From contig RDEW01000002.1 in assembly GCA_011109175.1 (NCBI GenBank), positions 686,676 to 750,675 of the forward strand: a DNA stretch of 64,000 nt, in the 5' to 3' direction. The stretch comes from Dicyema japonicum. Its lineage: Eukaryota; Dicyemida; Rhombozoa; Dicyemidae. Both the position numbers and the translations under genes were made by a program. The notes under the pieces were generated by a model. That model did no database searches, had not been told where the DNA came from, and worked only from the letters and a program-made list of their open reading frames with translations. This document shows positions 54,990-64,000 of this stretch, in pieces (positions within the stretch are counted from its first letter, which is position 1; each line of letters starts with the position of its first letter).

Positions 54990-55400
54990 TTTAAAAAATT
55001 CCCAGCACAGCTTGAACCAGTGGGTCTTGATCGAGGAGATGGGAAGAGACCTGACGGGATGACCCTTTTCCCCTTCACGTCTGGAAGAGCTTTGGTCTGG
55101 GACGCAACTTGCATAGACACGTTCTCAAGCACGAACATTTTTAAATCGGTTCAGACACCTGGAGCAGCTGCTTCGACTGCGGAAAACCTAAAAATCAAGA
55201 AATATTCTTGCCTCGGGGATCGCTACCGATTTACTCCTGTTGCGACCGAATCATCGGGAGCCGTTGGTCCAATGACGGCTGAATTCTTGCAAGAACTCGG
55301 AGGTTTGCTTGCCAGAGAGAAAAGGGATCAACGAGAAGGGTTATGGCTAAGACAAAAGATAGGAATAGCCCTACTCTGAGGGAACTCGTTCGCAATCCAC
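54990..55400 (+). mobile_element. LINE-G C-terminal domain fragment
   Basis: The frame reads FPAQLEPVGLDRGDGKRPDG, MTLFPF..GRALVWDATCID, PGAAASTAENLKIKKYS and LWLRQKIGIALL. TGA at 55377-55379 follows, where the family has Arg before GN; the frame then continues GNSFAIHAA. This is the 3' end of the YLDD LINE family seen at 19120-20350. It is a 3'-terminal scrap about 175 bp upstream of the PP2A B56 gene. Confidence 0.75.
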
Positions 55401-55574
55401 GCAGCAGGCTTCCTCAACTGACATTTGTTTAATTGTTAAAAAAAATTTTTGATTTAAAAAATTAAATAATAAATTTTTTAATTAGAATTTTCCTCCCCGG
55501 TGGGCAAAATAAGAAAAGTTTATTTTCAATTCTATCCTTGCAAACCAAGTAATCATTTTTTATCTACCATAGCT

Positions 55575-56817
55575 ATGAATCAGATACTAAATGAACAGGA
55601 CTGCATTATTAAACTCAAAAAATGTTATGTCACCTATGACTTTACAAAAAACACCATGATGACGGAAAAGGAAAATAAAAGACATCTTCTCGAGGAACTC
55701 ATCGATTTTTGCGCTCAAAATAAGTCCTCTCCCATTGGGATTGACTTCATCTCAGCCTCTCTGACTATGATTCAGTCAAACATATTTCGAACTCTTCCAA
55801 AATACGAGTACTTTAACGGAATCGACATTGATCTTCCTGAGACTGCGAACGAACCAATGTGGTATCACCTGGAGGTAGTTTTGTACCTTCTAAAGCAGCT
55901 CGTTTACGAATACTTCCTTAATTTCCTGGATCTTTCCATACCCGAGACAGCCCTTAAAGCCAAGCCCTTCAAATGTCTTGCTAGGAGTGTCGTTTTGATG
56001 TTGGGTTCCAATGATTCGATGGAACGGAGCTACTTGGAGTTCATTCTGCACAAGATCTTCTCGAAGATCATCTCTCTGAGGACTTCCCTGTTTAAATACA
56101 TGTCGAACATGATTCTCTGGTAAAATTTAGTCGAACCAGGTTCCTGTACGACGGAGAAAACTTCAACGGGGTGCCGGAGCTCCTGACAGTCTTCCAGTCC
56201 ATAATTGAGGGGTTTAATGTCCCATTGAAACAGAAAAATGTCGAGTTACTGAAGAATATTATATTGCCGCTTCACAAAAGTAGGTGTTTGTACGCCTTTC
56301 ACGCTCGGGTTAAACTTGGTGTCATTGAAGCTGTCGCTGTGTACCTGTGAGTATGTGAGGAAGGACCCTGGCTTGTTTGAAGTAATTTTGAAGTATTTGA
56401 TAAAGATTTACCCCAGGAGGTGTTCTAGAAAAGGAGTTTGAAGGGGTTTTGGTAATTTAGGTTTTGATTATTGACGAAATTGCCCGCCTATTTCAAATTG
56501 TGAACGTGAGTCTTGTCGGCTTTGATTTGTGTCATAAGTTTGTTGAGTTTTTGGTACCTTTTTATGGGGATCTTTGCCATCAGGTTTTTGTGGAATTATT
56601 TGAGATTGCTGAGATGGTTCTTACTTTTCCACGTCATGAATGGATGCTAAATTTAATTCTTCGGTACCCTGATCTATTTCTTGATTCCTTGCTCCCTGTT
56701 CTTTATGAGTCTGCCCATAATCACTGGTCTCTTACTATTTGTTTGATGAGCTTCGATGTAATGAATTTTCTACATGGAATTTTTCCTGATATTTTCATGA
56801 AAAACCTGGCAAGTTGA
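55575..56817 (+). CDS. PP2A regulatory subunit B56 (PPP2R5-like)
   Basis: B56 subunits target the PP2A phosphatase through a HEAT-like solenoid. Five exons are inferred: 55575-55874, 55899-56119, 56140-56332, 56352-56435, 56461-56817. The introns are 24, 20, 19 and 25 nt. The family core is colinear: KLKKCYVTYDF, SNIFRTLP, WYHLELVYEYFLNFLD (across intron 1), MERSYLEFILHKIFSKI, NMILWFLYDGENFNG (across intron 2), LPLHKSRCLYAFH, KDPGLFEVILKYLIKIYPRR, KGVLIIDEIARLF (across intron 4), ESAHNHWSL. The length is 384 residues, about the conserved core with short tails. Start is ATG 55575; the frame is open to 55500 without ATG. The third intron could instead be 13 nt (56339-56351). Residues are diverged, for example the usual YRF becomes LWF. 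Confidence 0.85.
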
Positions 56818-56871
56818 TTTTTGGTTAAATTTAAGAATTATGAGTAGTTTATGATATTGTTTGTGCTTTCT

Positions 56872-56877
56872 AATAAA
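56872..56877 (+). terminator. Poly(A) signal of the B56 gene
   Basis: AATAAA 55 bp after the stop codon. Confidence 0.5.
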
Positions 56878-56932
56878 TTTATTCATTTTGTTTTTGTGAT
56901 TCAAATCCGGTCAAAAAGGGATTGAGTTCACA

Positions 56933-57169
56933 TTAGCTTGATTCAAAGAAAGTGGAAAAGATGTCCCCAATCAGCATCTCTACGGATATTTCAAGTGGAG
57001 ACCAACTCAGGTTGGTCTGAAAAAATGAAAAATCCTTTCCTATCGTCAACGTAACATTTTTGGAAACGATTTTTTCTTTTTTTACCCCCGCTTTCTTTGA
57101 GGGATTTAAGAATTTTCTCAGTCGAGGGATACCGTTTTTTGAAAGTAGTAGAGATACATGGAATGTCAT
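56933..57169 (-). CDS. Unassigned ORF, convergent to the B56 gene
   Basis: ATG 57169 opens 78 codons reading VSLLLSKNGIPRLRKFLNPS..KKEKIVSKN, then SPLEISVEMLIGDIFSTFF. The first part resembles the start of clathrin-adaptor sigma chains (NNxGKPRLxKF), but the central part of that fold is missing. A 39-nt in-frame GT-AG interval may be an intron. It could be a truncated gene or coincidence. Confidence 0.3.
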   Translation of the reverse strand: MTFHVSLLLSKNGIPRLRKFLNPSKKAGVKKEKIVSKNVTLTIGKDFSFFQTNLSWSPLEISVEMLIGDIFSTFFESS

Positions 57170-57639
57170 TATTGTATGGAATATGAAAGGGGACTAATTC
57201 AAGGCAACAAAAGAAAATATCAATCGTCGATTAACTCTTTGGTTTTTATGTCTTTATCCTTAGAAGAGACAAAGACAAGAGTTAAGGTTCATAATAAAGC
57301 TCAAGGACTAGAGGTAGTCATCAGCATCTGACCAAAAGGTACCTTACCGACGAGGGTTACTTTTCTTGAATAGTTTATTTACCTTTAACTATTATAATTG
57401 TGGGATCTGAAACTGGAACAAATAGACCGCATGTTCTGTGAGGAATTAATAGTTAAATTTAATCCAAGACTTATAACGTCAACCAAGCTACGATAGGAAT
57501 ATCCTTGGGGATCCAATAAACATGGTTAATAGTTTCTTTTATTATGTGACTTGGGCCACGGGTACCTATTGGCAACTCGTTACATTAATTTTGAACTGAT
57601 TAACTTGAATTAATTTCATTATTGATTTATTAACTGAGG
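57170..57639. other. No gene recognised
   Basis: AT-rich spacer before an RTE-like LINE. Confidence 0.4.
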
Positions 57640-59410
57640 TTGTGACGTGCTTCTCTTGCACAAGATGTCTTCTTCGTGCATTCAATCTTCCCTGTTTCAC
57701 TATTGGATCATTCAATGTGAGAGGACAAACATCATACGTAAAAAGACAACACTTATGTGCGGACCTCCAACGATGTGGAATATTTGTATGCTGTCTCCAG
57801 GAAACTAAAGTCCCCAATGGCCTGGATGAAACAATGAACGGATATCGACTGCTCCTGTTGCCGTCAGACTGTCAACATTATGGGATGAGGTTCGCTATAC
57901 GCGTGGACACAGCTGTGCTGGCTTATAGAGCATGGAGTATCAACGACAGGATTGCCATTTTCCAACTACGCCTCGGAAACAACCGTAATACTATTCTATC
58001 GATTATCAATGTACATCACTGACCACATGGGGGTATCCGCCGACGCAGAAGAATTTGACAATTTATACTCGATCTTATCATCGGCTTACTCCTCCCTATC
58101 CAGCTCCTACATGGTCTTTATAGCGGGAGGCTAAAATTCAAAAGTGGAGAAAAAGTGGGACGAATCAAATTGCTTGGGCAGTCACGCTCAAAGGATCAGA
58201 AATCTGTCCGGGGAGGCCCTTATACATTTCTGCGAATCATTTAGATAATTCTTTTATAACACGGCATTCCGACATGCAGCGCGACATATTACGACAGAGG
58301 AGAGACTCTTGTGAAATCAAGTTCATATATTAAACCAAATCGACTACATCTATGCAGGAAACACATAAGAGGCTACTCACGGTCTCCCGAACGTACAGTG
58401 GCATGATGACCTCGAGTGATCACAGACTACTAGTCGCACGTCTCATTCTAAAGCGACGTTTGGAATTTCTGGAGCACTGGCAGCTCTTACAAGGAGCAGG
58501 ACCTTGGCCGTGGAGGCTCTATGTGCTTCCGACATACCGTAAAAAGTACGACAGAAAATATCGAACCTGTTGGAAAATGTCGACAGAATATGTCACCGGG
58601 CTGCTATGGAAGAATTTCTATCAGAGTCAGACAGGCTGCTGATGGTACTGGAAATCGCCCAAGGAGATTCAAGGGAACTTTTGACAAAGAAATAGAAAAA
58701 CTGTCAAAAAACCAAAGAAACTCCGACTCTTAATCGAGTCGTCAAACTCGACAAGCCAAATTGACTCTCTTAAAAGAGAACGCAACAGAATCAAATACAA
58801 AATAGAGAAGAGTGAGGGAACTAGCCCGACATACACTGGATAACTTGGCAAAAGACGTTGAATGGTACAAACCTCGTGCATGAATGTTTGCTGCGGTTAA
58901 ACAATTATCTCATAATACCAGACCGGAAAGAATCATAATTCTTGATGATACAGGAAAAGTGATAATCAACGGCCAGGAATCAGCAAATAAAATTGCCGCT
59001 TTCTACAAAAAACGACTAAATCTCAATAAACACTTGGAACCGTTCGAAGGAATTCTTAGAGACTTGAATCAAAGCATCATGAATTACGAAGTTGTTTCAG
59101 CCTTGGGTAAGCTCAAGAATGGCAGAGTTCCTGGACCGGACAACGTGAGTGCAGAATTATTGAAATACGCGCCAGACAGGGTGGCTGACTTAATCTGCAC
59201 AGTCCATTTATGCGGGGAATGGCACCTTGGTCCCAATTCAGAAACCTGGAAAGGAGAGAGGCAATCTAAACAGTCTACGCCCGATTACACTAATGAATAA
59301 GGAAAATACTCTCCCTTGTTGTGCTGGATCGTATTTCAGGCCCTGTAAATGAGTTCCTGAACCCAAGTCAAAGTGGATTCAGACCTGGAAGGTCGACGGC
59401 AGACTAAGAT
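57640..59410 (+). mobile_element. RTE-like LINE: endonuclease and N-terminal RT
   Basis: 57642-58022 encodes the endonuclease start (TIGSFNVRG, CCLQETKVPNG). The next frames carry YMVFIAG, LNQIDYIYAGN and SSDHRLLVARL (the terminal SDH motif). The RT begins at 58884-59300 (IILDDTGKVIINGQESANK, ALGKLKNGRVPGPDNVSAEL). A later frame has NPSQSGFRPGRSTAD near 59355, where the element is cut off. Order and spacing are natural, so it is one element broken by at least four frameshifts. The missing 3' part corresponds to what is found at 52985-53945. Confidence 0.8.
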
Positions 59411-59429
59411 TACTGATGAAAATATTTAA

Positions 59430-60170
59430 AGTAATGTTGTCATCCAAGCCCTTTTATTTTCATAGTACAATAATTTTCAAACTCAAGATTTTTAAACATC
59501 TAATTGTGGCCAATAAAAAAGGTTAATTTTAATGTTCTAGTTCATTAGCACAAAGAGCAATAGAGATCCTCACTTTTGATTGTTTATGCCTATTCTATCT
59601 TTAGATGAAATCGTTGTAGAAAGGAAAGATTGAATAAAAGTCCAGTTTCATCCATATTTAGAAATACATCAGGGTCAACTTCCTTTAACTTAGTCATATT
59701 TTGTCTTCAAATTAATTTCAACTTGTATTAAGCTGTTAGCTTCTTCGTGAATAACTTAGTTTAAGATTAAATCTTCCTTTAATCTGTGTAGCCAGCATAT
59801 CGAAATTCAAAAAAAAGGTTCATTTTTATTTCAAAAATATGGGATAATTCCTTGAGATTCATTTTTGATTTATTTTTTATTTTGGAAATCATTCATTTCT
59901 ATCAAATAAAAATTTCGTGGCACAGTAAGATTTTCTAACCATGTGGCACTGTAAGATTTTTGTTTAAAATGTAAATAAATTTAAATTTAAAATAAAAATT
60001 TAATAAATTAATCAGAAATTTTTAATAAATGTTTTTCGGATTGCAGAATATGAGGATTCGGTTTATTGAGCCTGTTTGTATGGAATCTTTGAAAAATTTT
60101 GCTAAATCATAAAAAAATTCATTATTGAAGTTTTCGGATTATTGAAGTTCTGATTAATAGGAGTTTACTG
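59430..60170 (-). mobile_element. Tigger/pogo transposon remnant
   Basis: The minus-strand transposase piece near 59690-59540 reads VFLNMDETGLLFNLS and KVRISIALCANELEH, the DDE region of Tigger-type enzymes. The 5' end of the element is an inverted-repeat-like CAGTAAACTCC beginning at 60170 and preceded by TA. The other end was not found, so it is truncated or rearranged. It differs from the element at 51567. Confidence 0.6.
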
Positions 60171-60302
60171 TATATAAAAATAAGCAATCAGTAAAATATG
60201 GCTAAAATCGGTGTACGGAAACTTTCGTTTAACAACCCCCTTCAGAGTGCTGACAATATCTGTTCAGTCTTTGGGAAGAATGCAACGTGAAATTCTGAAA
60301 GG

Positions 60303-60571
60303 TTAATGTCGAAATCACTAATTGATCCATTACTGACCATCTTAAGTGTCTATCATCGATCTATTACTACATTTTCGACATCATCCATTTGTGTTTATAA
60401 TTGTAACTTTGATGTATTGATACATAATTAAAAACTTCGTAAATATCTATGTGATTTGATTAATGTCAAAATCACCAATTAATCCATTGCCGACCATCCT
60501 AAGTGGCTATCATCTATCTATTAATTACATTTTCGACATCATCCATGCTGCTTATAATTGTGACTTTGAAC
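60303..60571 (+). repeat. Tandem-like duplication, 157-bp period
   Basis: 60303-60412 and 60460-60571 are about 85-90% alike (CCAATTAATCCATT, TCTATTA.TACATTTTCGACA, TCATCCAT). It lies between a Tigger remnant and a LINE fragment. Confidence 0.6.
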
Positions 60572-61456
60572 TTCGTTTTCGAAATCATCAAGAACGTTAT
60601 GACAAAAAGTCTTAGGAAACTTAATATAATTAAACCTCTTTTTTAAGTCCAGGCCGTCACAGGAATGCGCCCTCGTCGAGTTCAATTAACTCCCAAAACC
60701 GACGATTGAGTATGCTTGTGCCTCATGGGCCTTTTTTTTAATTAACCCCGGGTACACCGAGAAAGAAGTTAAAGTAAACAACTAATTAAGTGCATCCAGT
60801 TTCCACTTCTACAGAAACAGAGTCCATCCGGAATGAGCATAAAAGGTAAGACGTCCATTACATGCAGCTGTGGAAACCCCTCCAGTGGAGTGGGGAAGAG
60901 CAAATGATCCTTTTCGTGCCGGCCTGGCACTGGGCGTCACCTAGACAGGTGGATCACATGACGCCACTCTAATAGGAAGAGAGAGGACAAACAGACAAGC
61001 AAGCAGAAAACTTCAACCATTAACCACGCAGCACACAGCGCCACGCCGCTCGATCTCATGGGCCTATGGAGCTTCGATTTCAAATTCAATTAAGATCAAT
61101 TCCCTAATTGGCAAACTAGCACGTCCAACGAATCTACCCCCGATTTTTTCTCTCCAATGCTTGACCACGCCGCAATCAAAAATAATGGCTCCGGCTTCAT
61201 CGATCTGTGTGGCCAAGAAACAAGTCGTTTTTCCATTCAAGGCTAGTGGCTTCAAATACACGAAATTTGGGAAAAAAACCCACCCCTCTTCAAACTCTAA
61301 TGAAAGATGATCGTCGTCTATTCAGGAAAGCCGTGGGTACTCTGGAGGAACACAGGAAAAACCTCTCGATCCTGTTGAGGCGTACCGGAATCACTTAATT
61401 AGTTGGTTTACTCCTTTTTTCTTGGTGTTCCCTTTTCGGGGTTATTAAATAAATAA
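60572..61456 (+). mobile_element. LINE 3' end split by a SINE
   Basis: 60572-60732 matches the thumb of the LINE at 7795-7900 (AACGTTATGACAAAAAGTCT, CAGGAATGCGC). After an inserted SINE (60733-61054) it resumes. The C-terminus RRLFRKAVGTLEEHRKNLSI lies near 61318 and the tail TTCTTGGTGTTCCC..CGGGG TTATTAAATAAATAAA ends near 61456. This is the closest relative of the 5820-8320 element. Confidence 0.8.
60733..61054 (-). mobile_element. SINE-A copy inserted in a LINE, with target duplication
   Basis: Full-length SINE-A on the minus strand, ending in a run of A (T in plus orientation) after GGGGTTAATT. It is flanked by the 11-bp direct repeat CTCATGGGCCT at 60722-60732 and 61055-61065. The host LINE reads on across the site, so the boundaries are exact and the element is 322 bp. 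Confidence 0.9.
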
Positions 61457-63179
61457 AATATGGTTCTAGTGGAATTAACACGTGAAGCAATTGAAAAATT
61501 TAATATTTTTAGTGAATCGGTACAAATCGATGATTTCATTGACTGGAGAGAAAAGAGAAAATCAAACGATATGCTAAATGTTTTAGTTTAGGAATCAGTA
61601 AAATTGTCAGAGTTGCGATTCTTTTATTGGGGAAGCTGAATCAAAACTAAAATACATTGAAGTTATATATTTGTTAATTTAAATTAAGCTAACATAATCT
61701 AAATCACTTTGGATGTGATAAATTATATAGTTTATTTTACCAAATTTGGTGCAAGACGTAGTGAAGTGAGTATCTAAAAGTGTTCAATGTTAGGCAAATT
61801 ATTAATTATAACAATTTTAGTCTAAACGAATGTTGCGAAACAGTAATTCTAAAAACCGATACATTCTAGATTTGAAAATTAAGGCGATATTCGACACAAA
61901 ATGAAAATTATTCCTGGGTAATTATTTTGCAGCATAATTAACAGATTTTTGTTTTAATTGACGCTTTTTCAAAATTTGGTGTGGTAGAAAGTGCCGTTAG
62001 CGAATCTGCTAATGAGATTTTCCGAATCCTGAATGGAATTTTTTGCATAATTAGATCTCCAATTTTTGCATATGGAACAACTTTGCAAAAAATACAATAT
62101 TTCCCACGTTTCGGGACGACCACGAGCTCATGGATAGTGAGTGACAGATCGAAAGGTTTTTTTTGGTTTAATGTCAATAGATTTAATTATCAATAAAAAT
62201 TGGATCTCATCGATGATTGCATAGAAAGGAAATTTTGGATGCTATATCAATTTGATAAAAGACATGTTCGCGATTATAACTATGCTATCCAAATACAACA
62301 AAACAAAGACCACTTGAAATTTTTTTAATGTGCATCTTTCAAAAAAGTATCAAAAAGGAGATTAGAAGCGCTAGCCGAAAAGCATCATTGCCTCGAAAAA
62401 AATTAGAGGGACAAGAAAAACTAATAACTGCCCTGGAAAATATTGTCAAATCAGGCGTAAAATGAAAAACCTTAGAAGATGGAAATACGACGAAATTGAA
62501 ATAGTGATGAAATTTTACTACGCCACGACGGGGATACAAACTTAGATAACAAAAAATACCTCTTATACGACAAAATTTCATCAAAAATATAAAGTAACGA
62601 ATACCGAAGAGAAGTTATCACAATTATAGATGATGAAGATAAAGAAATTAACACCATACATATATAGGCCGGGTCAAAAAGTTATGATAATTTTTAATTT
62701 TTTGATTTGTGTTTTTTGAAAAAAATGTATCAAGCATACCTCATCATATATCTATTTTAAGTAAGCCAGTCAACTACTAAAATTTCTAATAAGAAAAATA
62801 CTAAATGGTAAATTAATTTATAAAGGAAAGGGAGTTAGCACGGAAACGGCGATCCCGAGCCTATGCATAAGCCGGATACTAAATTAAAAATTTTTAAATA
62901 ACATTTTTTAATAAATTTTAATGCTTAAAATTATTTGGTCAACTATTTTTCGTAAATTTTTAAATAAAATGAAAAAAACGCTACATTCAATCAAAGATTT
63001 TTATGGGATGTTAGTTTGCAGGAAATCACGATTTCCAAAATAATAAAAAAATTAATAATTTCAGATATTTAATGAAGAAATAAGTTCAGAAAGTAATTTT
63101 TATTAAGAATTATTAATATTTTTAAAACATCGCAGCTCTGGACTGTGACAATAGTGATGTACGTACAATAATAATCTAC
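61457..63179. other. Decayed open frames, possible integrase remnant
   Basis: A 43-codon frame from ATG 61459 (LTREAIEKFNIFSESVQIDD) has no recognised domain. At about 61955-62060 a frame reads LIDAFSKFGVVESAVSESAN then EIFRILNGIF, reminiscent of the start of an rve-type integrase core (D.FSKF...A.E....L..IF), but the rest of the catalytic core is not legible. Near 62670 GGCCGGGTCAAAAAGTTATG resembles a mariner end without a partner. Confidence 0.25.
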
Positions 63180-63535
63180 GTGCCATTCTCATTTATTACA
63201 TGGTATGAATCTACGTATAAACCAAGAATTAGATTGTTAAATATTGTACCTATCATTGTTAAAACCGAACCCGTCTTAATTCGTTTAAGGAAATTGAATT
63301 TTCTCCAGGATGTGATTATAACTATTATCCTTATTGGTATGGAAAGTGACGCTAATGTTCGGGAAACACTATAATTTATGTAGAAGGGGATGCTGCTTTG
63401 AAAAAATATTATTTCAATAATTTAGAACAAATTGCTAACGAATTTGAGTCTAATGGAAATTTAGTTTGTAATGTAAACATTTCGTCAACAATAAAATCAC
63501 GTGAAGTAATACTAAACTATGCCAAATATAATTGA
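63180..63535 (+). CDS. Unassigned gene fragment
   Basis: Two frames: 63180-63374 (YKPRIRLLNIVPIIVK, LIRLRKLNFLQDVIITIILI) and about 63388-63535 (EGDAALKKYYFNNLEQIANE, SNGNLVCNVNISSTIKSREV, ILNYAKYN before TGA). A 47-nt GT-AG interval (about 63339-63385) would join them in frame as ILIEGDAAL. The second part and its downstream sequence faintly resemble the locus at 40179-40660. No family recognised. Confidence 0.35.
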
Positions 63536-64000
63536 TCTTCTTCAAAAGTCGTAATTGTGCGAATACTCAATTAATCACGCATATATGTAAAAAATTTTAT
63601 TAATATTAAAAGTCCAATAAATGGAATCTTTTCGTTTTATTTTAAAAATTTCCATTTTTTATAGAATTTTTACATTTATTTATAAGAAACCCTGTAATAA
63701 ATAGAGTAGAATTGCGTAATTTATATCTGTTTTGTGAAATAAATGATACTAGCAGATTGATAGAATTTTAACTGTAATTTGATAAAATCCTTGATTTTTA
63801 GAAAATGCAAAAGAAAAATCACATAATTTGAACAAAGAAATTTGTGTATGATTAATCTGACTATGGCATAAATTCTTCGATGAATGTTAAATTCAGTTTT
63901 TAATAAATTCATGACTTTAGTTTGTTTATTGATGTTTTTAGTTGAATATGTTGTAAAACAGGTCAGCAATAATGCTTAATATAGTTTTTAATAAATCCAT
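63536..64000. other. No gene recognised
   Basis: Very AT-rich end of the window. GAAACCCTGTAA..AAATA and TTGATTTTTAG near 63687-63800 recur in the same order at 40541-40650. Confidence 0.4.

Noticed and set aside
55500-56123. Single 207-codon protein at the B56 locus
   Set aside because: It begins at GTG, contains an unconserved eight-residue insertion explained by a 24-nt intron, and ends inside the conserved domain where another small intron begins.
62660-62700. Mariner transposon end (GGCCGGGTCAAAAAGTTATG)
   Set aside because: No matching inverted partner or transposase was found within reach.
1-64000. CRISPR array, bacterial operons, rRNA genes
   Set aside because: No regularly spaced direct repeats, no ribosome-binding-site-led gene clusters and no rRNA sequence were seen; gene structure is eukaryotic.

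Overview
The window reads as an AT-rich metazoan nuclear contig that is mostly a graveyard of transposable elements with a few host genes between them. The best taxonomic guess is a dicyemid mesozoan (Dicyema-like). The basis is four host genes interrupted by extremely short GT-AG introns of about 19-28 nt, most often exactly 23 nt. Very short introns of this size are an established feature of dicyemids. The animal-type genes (a Pins/LGN-like TPR-GoLoco protein, a PP2A B56 subunit, an EHD ATPase, an Ig-domain receptor remnant) rule out a ciliate or nucleomorph reading. The taxon is an inference, not proven.

Layout. 1-8.3 kb: remnants of CR1/L2/jockey-type non-LTR retrotransposons, two of which carry a 2A ribosome-skipping motif directly ahead of the endonuclease (about 708-752 and 6002-6040). 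A tRNA-derived SINE piece and a Tc1 transposase piece lie between them. 8.3-13 kb: a zinc-knuckle jockey-like LINE, artificially duplicated where contigs were joined by single Ns. 13-14.8 kb: RTE-like and SINE debris. 14.76-15.39 kb: 5' part of an EHD-family gene running into a 758-base gap. 16.6-20.4 kb: a cluster of SINEs and a minus-strand LINE with a YLDD reverse transcriptase. 20.4-23.4 kb: nothing recognised. 23.5-28.9 kb: SINEs, an Ig-receptor pseudogene, a small unassigned gene, a hAT MITE with an intact 8-bp target duplication, and a PLAA/Doa1-like WD40 pseudogene. 28.9-34.8 kb: sparse repeats. 34.90-36.38 kb (minus): Pins/LGN-like gene with six introns, five of 23 nt and one of 21 nt. 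36.5-43.9 kb: repeats, a hAT remnant, LINE tails and unassigned ORFs. 43.95-44.73 kb: coiled-coil gene with four introns of 23-28 nt. 45-55.4 kb: LINE fragments, a Tigger/pogo transposon with TIRs and TA duplication, and RTE and CR1-like pieces. 55.57-56.82 kb: PPP2R5 (B56) gene with four introns of 19-25 nt. 57.6-61.5 kb: RTE-like LINE, a second Tigger remnant, and a LINE split by a SINE with an 11-bp target duplication. 61.5-64 kb: unassigned ORFs.

How the parts fit. The host genes suggest G-protein/spindle-orientation signalling (Pins/LGN), phosphatase targeting (B56) and membrane trafficking (EHD), but they are scattered and share no operon-like organisation. The mobile elements form LINE-SINE partnerships. 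Short non-autonomous elements end in the same stem-loop plus A/T-rich tail as LINEs in the same window, which fits 3'-tail recognition by the LINE reverse transcriptase. Almost every autonomous element is broken by stops and frameshifts. No rRNA, functional tRNA or CRISPR array was seen.
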